Source: Desulfuromonadales bacterium (lineage in GTDB: Bacteria; Desulfobacterota; Desulfuromonadia; Desulfuromonadales; DASPGW01). Taken from it: DNA of 37,487 nt. The stretch covers positions 1 through 37,487 of the forward strand of contig DASPGW010000195.1 of the NCBI GenBank assembly GCA_035620395.1, in the 5' to 3' direction. The notes under the pieces are model-generated. The model saw only the letters and a program-made list of their open reading frames with translations, had not been told where the DNA came from and did not search any database. Below are positions 14,774-24,999 of the stretch, piece after piece (position 1 is the stretch's first letter; each line of letters starts with the position of its first letter). The position numbers were made by a program, and so were the translations under genes.

Positions 14774-14903
14774 CAGTCGGAGGAAGGGAAGGGGCCGTCC
14801 CTCCGGCTATCATGATAGGACACCTGCCATCTCCTGCAGGGGAGGAGAAACTTTCGCATTGCGTTTTAGGTGGCGAGGGAACCTTCTGGCCTGCATGAAC
14901 ATT
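14742..14903 (-). ncRNA. Candidate structured small RNA or leader
   Basis: About 160 bases between a strong promoter (14911-14940) and a strong terminator (14742-14773), minus strand, without an ORF. Nested pairings: GAAGG/CCTTC, TCCCTC/GAGGGA (14875-14880 with 14798-14803) and CACCT/AGGTG (14868-14872 with 14821-14825). Inside are a hairpin TCTCCT/AGGAGA (14830-14835 with 14843-14848) and, on the 3-prime side of an internal bulge, a small hairpin CTAT/ATAG (14807-14818). This rod with a bulge and a side hairpin is reminiscent of 6S RNA, but I see no diagnostic conserved sequence. The alternative is a riboswitch-like leader of the zinc-ribbon gene 107 bases downstream. Confidence 0.5.
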
Positions 14904-14910
14904 AGGGTAA

Positions 14911-14940
14911 TTTATATGTTGGTCCTTGCCCTGTTGTCAA
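14911..14940 (-). promoter_or_regulatory. Strong promoter of the candidate RNA
   Basis: The minus strand has perfect TTGACA (14935-14940), 18 bases, then TATAAA (14911-14916). The start is predicted near 14903. No coding start follows before the terminator. Confidence 0.6.
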
Positions 14941-15119
14941 TGATTTTCCCGTAAAAAACCGGTAAATAGAAAAATAGTTCAGATGCTGAGCCGAGTTCCT
15001 CCGTTTTTGCAGATTGCGGATGGCGGCAGGACGGGTCAAGGGAATGGGTGACTCACTCGACGACTGAAACGAAGCATGTCGGCAGGCGGATGTGTCCGAT
15101 ACAGCGGTGCCCCTTCCTC

Positions 15120-15149
15120 TTGGAAGTTGGTTGACACCTGTGCTAGGAT
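15120..15149 (+). promoter_or_regulatory. Possible promoter of clpS
   Basis: TTGGAA (15120-15125), 18 bases, TAGGAT (15144-15149). A short hairpin GGGCAA/TTGCCC (15152-15167) follows at the likely transcript start. The region from 14941 to 15119 holds no feature I recognise. Confidence 0.35.
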
Positions 15150-15185
15150 GAGGGCAAGAAATTGCCCGGTGGAGCAAATTGATTC

Positions 15186-15500
15186 GTGAGTAAAAAGATG
15201 CCGTCAGGGGAAGTCCGCGTCGCTGAAAAAAGCCGAAGCCGGACCGCAAATCCCCCGCTGTTCAAGGTATTGATGCACAACGATGACTACACCACCATGG
15301 AGTTTGTGATCCAGGTGCTGGAGGGTGTTTTCCGCAAACCACCACCCGAAGCGACCCGGATCATGCTCAATATCCATGTCAGAGGAGTCGGCATGTGCGG
15401 CATTTTTCCGTTCGAGATTGCCGAAACCAAGATCGAGGAGGTTCATGCCCTGGCCCGCAAGGAAGGGTATCCTCTCAAATGCAGCCTCGAGGAGGCCTGA
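15186..15500 (+). CDS. clpS: ClpS adaptor for N-degron substrates
   Basis: 104 residues from GTG 15186 (GGAG 11 bases upstream; ATG 15198 is the alternative). ClpS binds proteins with destabilising N-terminal residues and delivers them to ClpA. The core begins PLFKVLMHNDDYTTMEFV, whose Asn-Asp-Asp region lines the N-degron pocket. It continues VLEGVFRKPPPEATRIMLNIHVRG and ends with KCSLEEA. The His in NIHVRG is part of the binding site. The charged N-terminal extension (1-22) is typical and is needed to engage ClpA. clpA follows 10 bases downstream in the same operon. Confidence 0.97.
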   Translation: MSKKMPSGEVRVAEKSRSRTANPPLFKVLMHNDDYTTMEFVIQVLEGVFRKPPPEATRIMLNIHVRGVGMCGIFPFEIAETKIEEVHALARKEGYPLKCSLEEA

Positions 15501-15510
15501 AGGAAGCCTG

Positions 15511-17751
<2,241 letters not shown>

Positions 17752-17839
17752 GACAGGCGCGGGGCGAAGGGCTGAAGGCTAAAGGTTTTTGCCTCTGGAG
17801 CCTCTACCCATTTGCCTTGAGCCTTTTGCCGGATTTGCA
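17752..17839. other. Low-complexity clpA-aat spacer
   Basis: The spacer is made of short imperfect repeats (GAAGGGCTGAAGGCTAAAGG, then GCCTTGAGCC-like words). No terminator or promoter is evident, so clpA and aat may be co-transcribed. Confidence 0.4.
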
Positions 17840-18523
17840 ATGCCCGTCTACCAGCTCATCGACCAGCCGGTTTTTCCGCCCCCCGAACTTGCTGAACAGG
17901 GTGGGCTGCTGGCCATTGGCGGGGACTTGTCGACGCCGCGCCTGCTCCTTGCCTACTCCATGGGGATTTTCCCCTGGTTCAACGAGGGTGATCCGATTCT
18001 CTGGTGGTCACCCGACCCTCGCTGTATCCTCGAACCAGCCGAATTGAAGGTTTCCCGCAGTCTCGCCAAGGTCCTGCGCCGGCAGGAATTCACCGTTACC
18101 TGCGACCAGGCCTTTGCGGGGGTAATCGACGCCTGCGCCGAGATGCGTCGGCAGAATGAAGGGACCTGGATCACTCCCGGGATGCAGCAGGCTTATGTTC
18201 GGCTGCACCGCCTGGGCTATGCCCATTCGGTGGAAGTATGGCGGGATGGCGAGTTGGTCGGGGGCCTTTATGGAATCTGCATGGGGCGATGTTTCTTCGG
18301 CGAGTCGATGTTTCATCGGGTGGCCAATGCTTCAAAAATCGCAATGGTCGAACTTGCCCGGCATCTGGTCGCCCGTCGGTTCGAACTGATCGACTGCCAG
18401 ATGCCGACACAACATCTGATGTCTCTGGGTGCCCGCACCATTCCCCGGGATGCATTTCTCCTTCGACTGCGACGGGGTGGGGTCACCCCTTCTACCATGT
18501 TGCCACCCGGCACATTCTCTTGA
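17840..18523 (+). CDS. aat: Leucyl/phenylalanyl-tRNA-protein transferase
   Basis: 227 residues from ATG 17840; the frame opens 17 codons earlier, but this start matches the family N-terminus (MPVYQL). Aat transfers Leu or Phe from tRNA to proteins starting with Arg or Lys, creating the N-degrons that ClpS reads. Motifs: [10 protein letters not shown] (21-30), YSMGIFPWF (39-47), [11 protein letters not shown] (54-64), [30 protein letters not shown] and [16 protein letters not shown]. It lies just after clpA on the same strand. Confidence 0.97.
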   Translation: MPVYQLIDQPVFPPPELAEQGGLLAIGGDLSTPRLLLAYSMGIFPWFNEGDPILWWSPDPRCILEPAELKVSRSLAKVLRRQEFTVTCDQAFAGVIDACAEMRRQNEGTWITPGMQQAYVRLHRLGYAHSVEVWRDGELVGGLYGICMGRCFFGESMFHRVANASKIAMVELARHLVARRFELIDCQMPTQHLMSLGARTIPRDAFLLRLRRGGVTPSTMLPPGTFS

Positions 18524-18751
18524 ATATCCTCCGTCCATCTGTCGGATAAAGGTCTGGCTAAAATTCAGGCAATCGGCTATCAGTGGCCTTGCTGGCAGGC
18601 TTGGCCCTCCAGCCGCAGGGAGTTCCTCACAGGGTTTTCCACGAAGCTGTGGATTGGTCTGGATCCATAAATTCTTTCAGGCGGTTGAATGATTGTTGCG
18701 GGATTTTTTGGGGGTCTGTAGATAAGGGGAATAACGTTAAAGACTCCGTGC
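18524..18751. other. Convergent aat/PilZ spacer with no recognised gene
   Basis: 228 bases. The only structure I see is a small hairpin, TCCAC/GTGGA near 18638-18653. No good terminator, promoter or ORF. Confidence 0.4.
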
Positions 18752-19471
18752 TCAGCTGTTCCACCTGGGCTCTTTGGCCGCATCCCCGGCCTGCCGGATC
18801 AGTGCTTCAATCCTTTTCTTGTCAGCATCGAGGATGCAGATGAACTGCATGCCGGCGATGCGCCGGTGGTCACCCTCGGGCTCGTTCAGCCAGACGACCT
18901 CGTTGAGAGCGCAGATCGGCCGGCTGGCCGGTTCGAGTTGCAGCAGGATCAGGCAAAGATCGCCAGCCTCTATCGGCGGGGCAAGTTCGAAGCGAATGCC
19001 TCCGGCACTCAGGTTAACGTGGGTACGGGGGAAGGGAGGGAGCTTGGAGAAATCCTGGGTCTGCTCAAGGATCTGCAGATTTTTTTCCCACTGCTGACGA
19101 AAGGAACGAAGGGTACCTCGCCCCTTGGTATAGCGAAGGCCAACATTTATGTCGAGGCGCCGGTGCAGGCGACGCTGGAAGACTTGCAGGCCACTGACGA
19201 GTTCTACCCGGATACGATTATCGGCAACGTGTTGCTGAAAACGCCCGGTCAGTCGCAAGCCAAGACCAAGGTGATCGGACATCAGTTCCAGTGGCATGCC
19301 GGCGGCGAAGGGATAGCCTTCCTCCTCCCTGGTCGGGGAAGTCAAAAGCAGATCGAAACAGCCTGAGTCGCTTTCCTGGAAAGTCGCGCTAAGGGCTTCG
19401 AATCGTCCAGTCGATTCTGCGACCCGTACGAGAATCTTCTGTCCGGGTTTGAAGTATCTGGCGTAAACCAT
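18752..19471 (-). CDS. PilZ-domain protein with YcgR-like N-terminal domain
   Basis: 239 residues from ATG 19471. The frame stays open to an ATG at 19624, adding 51 residues without family character. I prefer the inner start because RYFKPGQKILVRV resembles the N-terminus of YcgR-type domains, though neither start has a good ribosome site. The N-terminal domain (1-100) is a beta barrel of the PilZN/YcgR kind. RRLHRRLDINVGLRY carries the RxxxR c-di-GMP motif, and VNLSAGGIRFE the N-x-S-x-G-G motif; both are intact, unlike in the REC-PilZ protein at 3.6 kb. A likely c-di-GMP receptor, target unknown. DUF815 lies upstream on the same strand. Confidence 0.82.
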   Translation of the reverse strand: MVYARYFKPGQKILVRVAESTGRFEALSATFQESDSGCFDLLLTSPTREEEGYPFAAGMPLELMSDHLGLGLRLTGRFQQHVADNRIRVELVSGLQVFQRRLHRRLDINVGLRYTKGRGTLRSFRQQWEKNLQILEQTQDFSKLPPFPRTHVNLSAGGIRFELAPPIEAGDLCLILLQLEPASRPICALNEVVWLNEPEGDHRRIAGMQFICILDADKKRIEALIRQAGDAAKEPRWNS

Positions 19472-19654
19472 AAGCGTGAAGTCTGCTGCCTGGTCAAAGA
19501 GAAATTGGCTGGCGGGCCGCCCTGCGCAAGGAAACGGCAGCAGGAAGGACGAACGGCGGGGTGCAAACGGCACATCCAGGGAAACTTCCTGCCGACCACC
19601 CGATTGTTGGCTGTGGCTGTGCATTATACAGAAATTAATTCGTCGGCAAACCCT

Positions 19655-20563
19655 TTAATTATTGGATCGCCTTTCCGCTTCCAGCAGGACGAGTCGACCA
19701 TGCAGATCGTCGACAAACTGCCGGGCTACCCGTCCCGAGCGGGCCCCCCGGTTATGCGCCCAGCGCAGAGCTTCGGTGTCGAGATCCCGGGGTGTGATTT
19801 GCAGTTGTCGCTTGTTGCTGAGGTGGCGCACGATGGTCAGGTAGGTTTCCTGTGCCATGGGATAAAAGCCGAGTGCGATGCCGAAACGGTCGGAGAGGGA
19901 GAGTTTTTCTGCCACGGCCTCCTCAGGGTGGATCTCTGCTTCGTCGGTGTTTTCCTGGAGCCGTTCCGGCAGCAGATGGCGGCGGTTGCTCGTGGCATAG
20001 ATGAGAACGTTTTCCGGCCTCGCTTCGATGCCTCCTTCCAGCAGGGCCTTCAACTCCCGGTAGCCGGCCTCGCTTTCATCGAAGGAGAGATCGTCACAGA
20101 AAAGGATGAAGCGGAAGGGCTTTTCCCGCAGACAGGCAGTGATGTCCGGCAGTTGAAAGAGATCTTCCTTCTGGACCTCGACCAGCCGCAGCCCCAGTTC
20201 GCCGAACTCCCTGAGCAGTCCCTTGACCGCCGACGACTTGCCGCCGCCCCGTTCCCCCCAGAGCAGGATGTTGTTGGCCGGAGCGCCGTGCAGGAACTGC
20301 CGGGTGTTTTGCAGCAGGCAGGAGAGTGTCCGCTCAATGCCCAGCAAGTCGGCGTGGTCGGGAAGGTCGGGATGGGACACTGCCGCCAGAAATCCCTCAT
20401 TCTTGTGCCGTCGCCAGCGGAAGGCGATGAAATTCGCGAAAAGCTCCGGGTCGGGTTCGTAGGTCGAGAGGCGTTCTTCGAGGTACTCCTCGCCAAGATC
20501 GAGAAGGCGCTCGAGGCGTTCCAGCAGGTAATTCCAGTCGATGTCGATTTCATCCAGCGGCAC
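19655..20563 (-). CDS. DUF815 family AAA+ ATPase
   Basis: 302 residues, with GGAGG about 4 bases before the ATG. Walker A is GERGGGKS (103-110) and Walker B FILFCDD (152-158). IYATSNRRHLLPER is the sensor-1 region, and the C-terminal part (GARSGRVARQFVDDL) contains the sensor-2 Arg. The N-terminus is helical. DUF815 proteins are single-domain AAA+ ATPases with no defined function. PilZ follows on the same strand after 183 bases that hold no terminator, so co-transcription is possible. Confidence 0.92.
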   Translation of the reverse strand: MPLDEIDIDWNYLLERLERLLDLGEEYLEERLSTYEPDPELFANFIAFRWRRHKNEGFLAAVSHPDLPDHADLLGIERTLSCLLQNTRQFLHGAPANNILLWGERGGGKSSAVKGLLREFGELGLRLVEVQKEDLFQLPDITACLREKPFRFILFCDDLSFDESEAGYRELKALLEGGIEARPENVLIYATSNRRHLLPERLQENTDEAEIHPEEAVAEKLSLSDRFGIALGFYPMAQETYLTIVRHLSNKRQLQITPRDLDTEALRWAHNRGARSGRVARQFVDDLHGRLVLLEAERRSNN

Positions 20564-20586
20564 ATTTTCCTCCGGTACAAATCATC

Positions 20587-20595
20587 ATTTTACCA
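20587..20595 (-). promoter_or_regulatory. Extended -10 promoter for the DUF815 gene
   Basis: The minus strand reads TGGTAAAAT (extended -10), 24 bases before ATG 20563, giving a very short leader. The flanking sequence is shared with the lipoprotein promoter near 2546. Confidence 0.45.
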
Positions 20596-20679
20596 TAGCA
20601 GATTTGAAGTGTCCGTGCAGCCCGTTGCTGTGAGCGGGCCCTCCGTGCTAAGGTTCTGCGGCTGAGCAGTGGAGGTAGC

Positions 20680-21786
20680 GTGAAAAACCTAAAATTCGAG
20701 CTTTTTGCCGTGACTGCACCAGGGCTGGAGGCGGTCTGTGCCCGGGAGCTGGCGGCGTTGGCCATGGCCGATGTACGACCGGTCAGCGGCGGTGTGGAAT
20801 TCACCGGGGAGTTGCGTGACCTCTACCTGGCCAACCTCTGGCTGCGCACCGCCAGTCGGGTGGTGGTGCGACTTGGCGGATGCAGAAGCCGTGATTTTCC
20901 CGAACTCTTTCGCAAGGTTTCGCGGCTTCCCTGGGGGCGTTTTATCCGGCCGGAAACCCGCGTCATGTTGCGGGTCGCCAGTCACCGTTCGCGTCTCCAG
21001 CACACCGGTCGCATCGCTGCTACCGTGGGTGAGGCGATCGACCGGGCGCTCGGGCGTCCGGCACCGCCGGCCGACGGCCCCGAACAACTTGTTCTGGTCC
21101 GTTTCGAAGACGATACCTGCCTCATTTCAGTGGATAGCTCGGGCGCGCTGCTGCATCGCAGAGGCTATCGCGAAGAAGCTGCCCATGCTCCCCTGCGCGA
21201 GACTCTGGCGGCGGGTCTACTGCTGCTGCTCGGCTGGGATGGCTCGGTCCCTCTGCTTGACCCCATGTGCGGTTCGGGAACTCTCCCCATTGAGGCCGCC
21301 CTGATTGCCGGCAACCGGCCTCCGGGCGGCCAGCGAGAGTTCGCCTTCATGACCTGGCCCCGATATCGACCAGGGCTTTGGCAGGTGCTGCTGGCCGAAG
21401 CTGCGCGGGGCGAACGGGAGAGCGACGTTCCCATCCGTGGGGCCGACCGTGATCCCGTTGTGCTGGCTGCCGCCCGCCGCAATGCCGAGCGGGCCGGCGT
21501 TCAGGGCAGGATCGACTTCTCCCCGGGCGAGTTGGGGCAAACCTCGGCCGCCGGGGGGATCGGCCTGCTGCTGTGTAACCCGCCTTACGGACAGCGGTTG
21601 GGTCGCGAGACGGATCTGCGGCCGCTCTTCCACACTCTGGGAGAGGTCTGCCGGATCGCCCTGCCGGGCTGGCGGGTGGCTTTCCTCTCCCCTTCAGGTC
21701 ATCTTGCCAGGGCCACCGGTCTTCCTTTGCGTCCGGTCGCGGTTCTGAGCAACGGGGGGATTGCGGTGACTCTCTGGACAACTTGA
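20680..21786 (+). CDS. THUMP-domain class I rRNA methyltransferase (RlmL N-half/UPF0020 type)
   Basis: 368 residues from GTG 20680, with GGAGG 4 bases upstream. The N-terminal THUMP region (about 1-155) binds RNA; it includes FELFAVTAPGLEAVCARELAAL and GGVEFTG. The methyltransferase domain follows, with SAM motif LLDPMCGSGTLPIEAALIA (192-210) and catalytic NPPYGQRLG (300-308), as in N2-guanine methyltransferases. It lacks the second methyltransferase domain of E. coli RlmKL. Most likely it makes m2G in 23S rRNA, but the target base cannot be told from sequence. Confidence 0.92.
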   Translation: MKNLKFELFAVTAPGLEAVCARELAALAMADVRPVSGGVEFTGELRDLYLANLWLRTASRVVVRLGGCRSRDFPELFRKVSRLPWGRFIRPETRVMLRVASHRSRLQHTGRIAATVGEAIDRALGRPAPPADGPEQLVLVRFEDDTCLISVDSSGALLHRRGYREEAAHAPLRETLAAGLLLLLGWDGSVPLLDPMCGSGTLPIEAALIAGNRPPGGQREFAFMTWPRYRPGLWQVLLAEAARGERESDVPIRGADRDPVVLAAARRNAERAGVQGRIDFSPGELGQTSAAGGIGLLLCNPPYGQRLGRETDLRPLFHTLGEVCRIALPGWRVAFLSPSGHLARATGLPLRPVAVLSNGGIAVTLWTT

Positions 21787-21806
21787 AAACTTTTTGTTGA
21801 TTCCCC

Positions 21807-21835
21807 TTGTAATCGCGAGGGAATTGAATTAGTAT
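21807..21835 (+). promoter_or_regulatory. Probable promoter of rpsU
   Basis: TTGTAA (21807-21812), 17 bases, TAGTAT (21830-21835), about 65 bases before the GTG start. Confidence 0.45.
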
Positions 21836-21903
21836 TCCCCTTTACCTCGGCGCTTCAGTGCCCGGGGTTGAAGATAAAGAACGGAAAGCGAGGTGATTCT
21901 TTC

Positions 21904-22098
21904 GTGGAAATCCAGGTCGTCGACAACAACGTCGAGAAGGCCATCCGGGTTCTCAAGCGCAAGCTGCAGCAGGAAGGGCTCTTCCGGGAAATGAAGCAGC
22001 GCAAGTATTACGAGAAACCCAGCGTCAAGCGTAAGCGCAAGGAAAAGGAGGCCCAGCGCCGCCTGCGCAAGAAAATGCGCCTGATGAGGACCGATTGA
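21904..22098 (+). CDS. rpsU: 30S ribosomal protein S21
   Basis: 64 residues from GTG 21904, with AGGTG 8 bases upstream; a TTG at 21868 would add 12 residues not normal for S21. The sequence is VEIQVVDNNVEKAIRVLKRKL, then GLFREMKQRKYYEKPSVKRKRK and a very basic end. S21 binds the 30S platform near the anti-Shine-Dalgarno region and helps initiation. Monocistronic here. Confidence 0.96.
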   Translation: MEIQVVDNNVEKAIRVLKRKLQQEGLFREMKQRKYYEKPSVKRKRKEKEAQRRLRKKMRLMRTD

Positions 22099-22118
22099 TC
22101 CATCGCATTCTCAGATAG

Positions 22119-22166
22119 CTGAAACAGGAAGAGCCGGCCCATGTGGACCGGCTCTTCCTGTTTCAG
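22119..22166. terminator. 19-bp perfect hairpin between rpsU and gap
   Basis: CTGAAACAGGAAGAGCCGG (22119-22137) pairs fully with 22148-22166 across a 10-base loop. There is no U tract on either side. It sits between convergent genes, 20 bases after each stop, so it likely stops or protects both transcripts. Confidence 0.7.
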
Positions 22167-22186
22167 GGGTGTTCGGGTTTGTTGCC

Positions 22187-23632
22187 TCAGCGTGGCAGTG
22201 CAGGGAGTTCCAGCCCCGCCATTTTCTGGACCATGCGGACCACCTGGCAGCTGTAGCCGAATTCGTTATCGTACCAGACGTAGAGGACGCAGCGGTTCCC
22301 TTGGACGATGGTGGCCAGCGAATCGACCACCCCGGCATGGCGTGAGCCGACGAAGTCGCTGGAAACGACCTCGGGGGAGTTGGTGTAGTCGATCTGGTTC
22401 TGCAGCGAGGATTCGAGTGAAATGTCGCGCAGGTAGGCGTTGATTTCCGCCACGCTGGTCTCCTGGTCCAGGGTCAGGTTGAGAATCGCCAGGGAGACGT
22501 TGGGGGTCGGCACCCGGATGGCGTTGCCGGTCAGCTTGCCGGTCAGCTCCGGTAGCGCCTTGGCTACGGCCTTTGCGGCGCCGGTCTCGGTGATGACCAT
22601 GTTGAGGGGGGCGCTACGGCCGCGCCGGGAGGACTTGTGGTAGTTGTCGATCAGATTCTGGTCGTTGGTATAGGAATGACAGGTCTCGACATGGCCATTG
22701 ATAATACCAAAGCGGTCGTTGACTGCCTTGAGAACCGGGACAATGGCGTTGGTGGTGCAGCTGGCGGCCGAAAAAAGCCGTTCAGCCTCGGTCAGCAGTT
22801 CGTTGTTGACGCCGAAGACGACATTGGGGATGTCCCCTTTGCCGGGTGCGGTCAGGACGACCCGGTCGATTCCCCTGGCTTTGAGATGCCGTCCCAGCCC
22901 TTCGCGGTCGCGCCACTTGCCCGTGTTGTCGATGAGGATGGCGTTCTGGATGCCGTATTGGGTGTAGTCGACGTTTTCGGGAGCGTCGGCGTAGATGATG
23001 CGGATCATGTTGCCGTTGGCGATGATGGCATTCTCTTCTTCGTCGATGGTGATAGCCCCCTGGAAGTGGCCATGGATCGAGTCGCGGCGCAACAGGCTGG
23101 CGCGCTTGACCAGGTCGTCCGCGCTCCCTTTGCGGACTACGGCGGCCCGCAGGCGCAGCTTGTCACCGCCACCGGCCTTCTCGATCAGGATGCGAGCCAG
23201 CAGTCGGCCGATGCGGCCGAAGCCATAAAGAACGACGTCGCGCGGTTCGCTGAGCAGTGAGGCCTTGCCGGTGTTGATCTCGGCCAGTTCCCGGCGCAGA
23301 AACTCATCCAGGGTGAGCCCCGCATCCTGGCTCTGGAAGCGGACGGTCAGCTTGCCGATGTCGATCCGGGCGGGTGCCAGCTCGAGGCGGCTCAGCGCCT
23401 CGAGAACCGGATAGCTCTCCCGCACCGAAAGTTCGTTCTCCAGAATTTGCCGGGCAAAGCGGTGGGCCTTGAGGATGTCGATGGTCGAGCCATTGACCAG
23501 GGAGCGGCCGTAAACGGTGGTGACAATGCCGTGATTGCGGTAAAGGCGCCCGATCAGGGGCAGCATCACTTCGGCGAGCTCTTCGCGGTTTTTCCAGTCC
23601 TTGAAATAGTAATCCTGCTTCGTCGTGCTCAT
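22187..23632 (-). CDS. gap: Glyceraldehyde-3-phosphate dehydrogenase, long form
   Basis: 481 residues from ATG 23632 (GGAAGG upstream); upstream codons in the frame are rejected. Residues 1-128 are an N-terminal extension absent from the usual 335-residue enzyme, as in the long GAPDH of some proteobacteria (for example Pseudomonas). The dehydrogenase part has VVLYGFGRIGR (133-143, NAD(P)-binding) and SAASCTTNAIVPV (288-300) with catalytic Cys292. HSYTNDQ carries the active-site His region, and WYDNEFGYSCQVV ends the domain. It interconverts GAP and 1,3-bisphosphoglycerate; the preferred direction and cofactor of long forms are uncertain. Divergent from fba. Confidence 0.93.
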   Translation of the reverse strand: MSTTKQDYYFKDWKNREELAEVMLPLIGRLYRNHGIVTTVYGRSLVNGSTIDILKAHRFARQILENELSVRESYPVLEALSRLELAPARIDIGKLTVRFQSQDAGLTLDEFLRRELAEINTGKASLLSEPRDVVLYGFGRIGRLLARILIEKAGGGDKLRLRAAVVRKGSADDLVKRASLLRRDSIHGHFQGAITIDEEENAIIANGNMIRIIYADAPENVDYTQYGIQNAILIDNTGKWRDREGLGRHLKARGIDRVVLTAPGKGDIPNVVFGVNNELLTEAERLFSAASCTTNAIVPVLKAVNDRFGIINGHVETCHSYTNDQNLIDNYHKSSRRGRSAPLNMVITETGAAKAVAKALPELTGKLTGNAIRVPTPNVSLAILNLTLDQETSVAEINAYLRDISLESSLQNQIDYTNSPEVVSSDFVGSRHAGVVDSLATIVQGNRCVLYVWYDNEFGYSCQVVRMVQKMAGLELPALPR

Positions 23633-23649
23633 GCCGGTTCCTTCCTCAG

Positions 23650-23670
23650 AAAAAATCCCGCCGCAGCGGG
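23650..23670 (-). terminator. Terminator-like attenuator in the gap leader
   Basis: On the minus strand CCCGC (23670-23666) pairs with GCGGG (23661-23657) across TGCG, followed by A and six T (23655-23650). It lies between the predicted promoter and the gap ATG, 18 bases before the start codon, so it would stop transcription before the gene unless overridden. Confidence 0.5.
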
Positions 23671-23693
23671 TGCTTGGATGTGAAAGATGCCGT

Positions 23694-23722
23694 ATCCTAA
23701 ACGAATGCCCCCCTGTTTTCAA
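23694..23722 (-). promoter_or_regulatory. Promoter of gap
   Basis: The minus strand has TTGAAA (23717-23722), 17 bases, TAGGAT (23694-23699), giving a leader of about 55 bases. Confidence 0.5.
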
Positions 23723-23852
23723 CCCCTTTTCGGCTTATTAATCACGACTTTGGGCTGGACTTGGACCCGGTGAGCTGATATTAATTACTCCGACTGCGCA
23801 AGGCGGCCTTATGCCGAAGATGTCACTAATGAAACTGAGGAGGTCGAAGTCT

Positions 23853-24833
23853 ATGGGCGAGACGGTGCATTATAGTGAATTGGGACTGGCCAACACCCGG
23901 CAGATGTTCCAGCAGGCGATGGCCGGCGGCTATGCCATTCCGGCTTATAACTTCAATAACCTCGAGCAGTTGCAGGCGATCGTCATGGCCTGCGCAGAGA
24001 CCGCTTCGCCGGTCATCATTCAGGTGAGCAAGGGAGCGCGCGATTATGCCAACGAGACGATGCTGCGCTATATGGCCCTCGGCGCGGTTAAGATGGCCCG
24101 GGAGATGGGCTCGAAAATCCCGATCTGTCTCCATCTCGACCACGGTGATTCTTTCGAACTGTGCAAGTCGTGCGTCGACTCGGGGTTCTCTTCGGTGATG
24201 ATCGACGGCTCCCATCTCCCCTATGAGGAGAACGTTGCCCTGACCCGCCGGGTCGTGGAATATGCCCACGCCCGCGACGTCAGCGTCGAGGGGGAACTTG
24301 GCGTACTGGCCGGCATCGAGGACGAAGTCTCGGCCGAAACTTCCACCTATACCAAGCCCGAGGAAGTCGAGGATTTCGTCCGCAAGACCGGTGTCGATTC
24401 GCTGGCCATCTCCATCGGCACCAGCCACGGCGCCTTCAAGTTCAAGCTCAAGCCGGGCGAAAGCGCACCCCCCCTGCGTTTTGATATCCTTGAGGAGATC
24501 GAGCGGCGCATCCCCGGTTTCCCCATCGTGCTGCACGGCGCCTCCAGCGTCGTGCAGGAGTATGTCGAATTGATCAATGCCTACGGCGGCAGGATGGAAG
24601 GAGCGGTCGGCGTTCCCGAAGAGCAGTTGCGCCGTGCCGCAGCGAGTGCCGTCTGCAAGATCAACATCGACTCCGACGGACGCCTGGCGGTCACCGCCCG
24701 GGTGCGCGAGTATCTGGCCAAGAACCCTGGCGAGTTCGACCCTCGCAAGTACCTCGGTGCGGCGCGCAAGGAGCTGGTCAAGCTGATCAAGCACAAAAAC
24801 GAGGCAGTGCTGGGCAGCGCAGGCAAGGCTTAG
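23853..24833 (+). CDS. fba: Class II fructose-bisphosphate aldolase
   Basis: 326 residues from ATG 23853, preceded by GAGGAGG at 9 bases; an upstream ATG (23811) is in frame but has no site. It cleaves or forms fructose 1,6-bisphosphate with a zinc ion. Motifs: YAIPAYNFNNLEQLQAIV near the N-terminus, ICLHLDHGDSFE with catalytic Asp and zinc His, VMIDGSHLPYEENV, VEGELGVLAGIEDEV, and HGASSV before the C-terminal KINIDSDGRLA. The extra region VQEYVELINAYGGRMEGAVGVPEEQL is usual in the variant found in deltaproteobacteria. Own terminator. Confidence 0.95.
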   Translation: MGETVHYSELGLANTRQMFQQAMAGGYAIPAYNFNNLEQLQAIVMACAETASPVIIQVSKGARDYANETMLRYMALGAVKMAREMGSKIPICLHLDHGDSFELCKSCVDSGFSSVMIDGSHLPYEENVALTRRVVEYAHARDVSVEGELGVLAGIEDEVSAETSTYTKPEEVEDFVRKTGVDSLAISIGTSHGAFKFKLKPGESAPPLRFDILEEIERRIPGFPIVLHGASSVVQEYVELINAYGGRMEGAVGVPEEQLRRAAASAVCKINIDSDGRLAVTARVREYLAKNPGEFDPRKYLGAARKELVKLIKHKNEAVLGSAGKA

Positions 24834-24891
24834 CGTCGATCGCCGCTATTGCGGCTGTCAGCCGCCAACGGGCGGCATCAAGAAGCTATGA

Positions 24892-24927
24892 ACAGTCGTT
24901 CCGAAGCATTGGGACGACTGTTTTTTT
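24892..24927 (+). terminator. Terminator of fba
   Basis: ACAGTCGTTCC (24892-24902) pairs with GGGACGACTGT (24911-24921, one G-T pair), loop of 8, then seven T. Confidence 0.9.
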
Positions 24928-24958
24928 ACATAAAGAAAGAAATATTACCAAACTGGTC

Positions 24959-24987
24959 TTTTATTGGAGCTCGCAAGATGCTATATA
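24959..24987 (+). promoter_or_regulatory. Possible promoter of the DUF3024 gene
   Basis: TTTTAT (24959-24964), 17 bases, TATATA (24982-24987). It gives a leader of about 145 bases. Confidence 0.35.
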
Positions 24988-24999
24988 TTGAAGCAAGCG

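Noticed and set aside
14742-14903. SRP RNA, cobalamin or c-di-GMP riboswitch
   Set aside because: The conserved words of these RNAs (for example GGAAGCAGCC of SRP RNA) are absent on both strands. The unit is kept only as an unassigned candidate.
15131-15136. TTGACA as the clpS -35
   Set aside because: No -10 lies at 16-18 bases; TTGGAA with TAGGAT fits slightly better.
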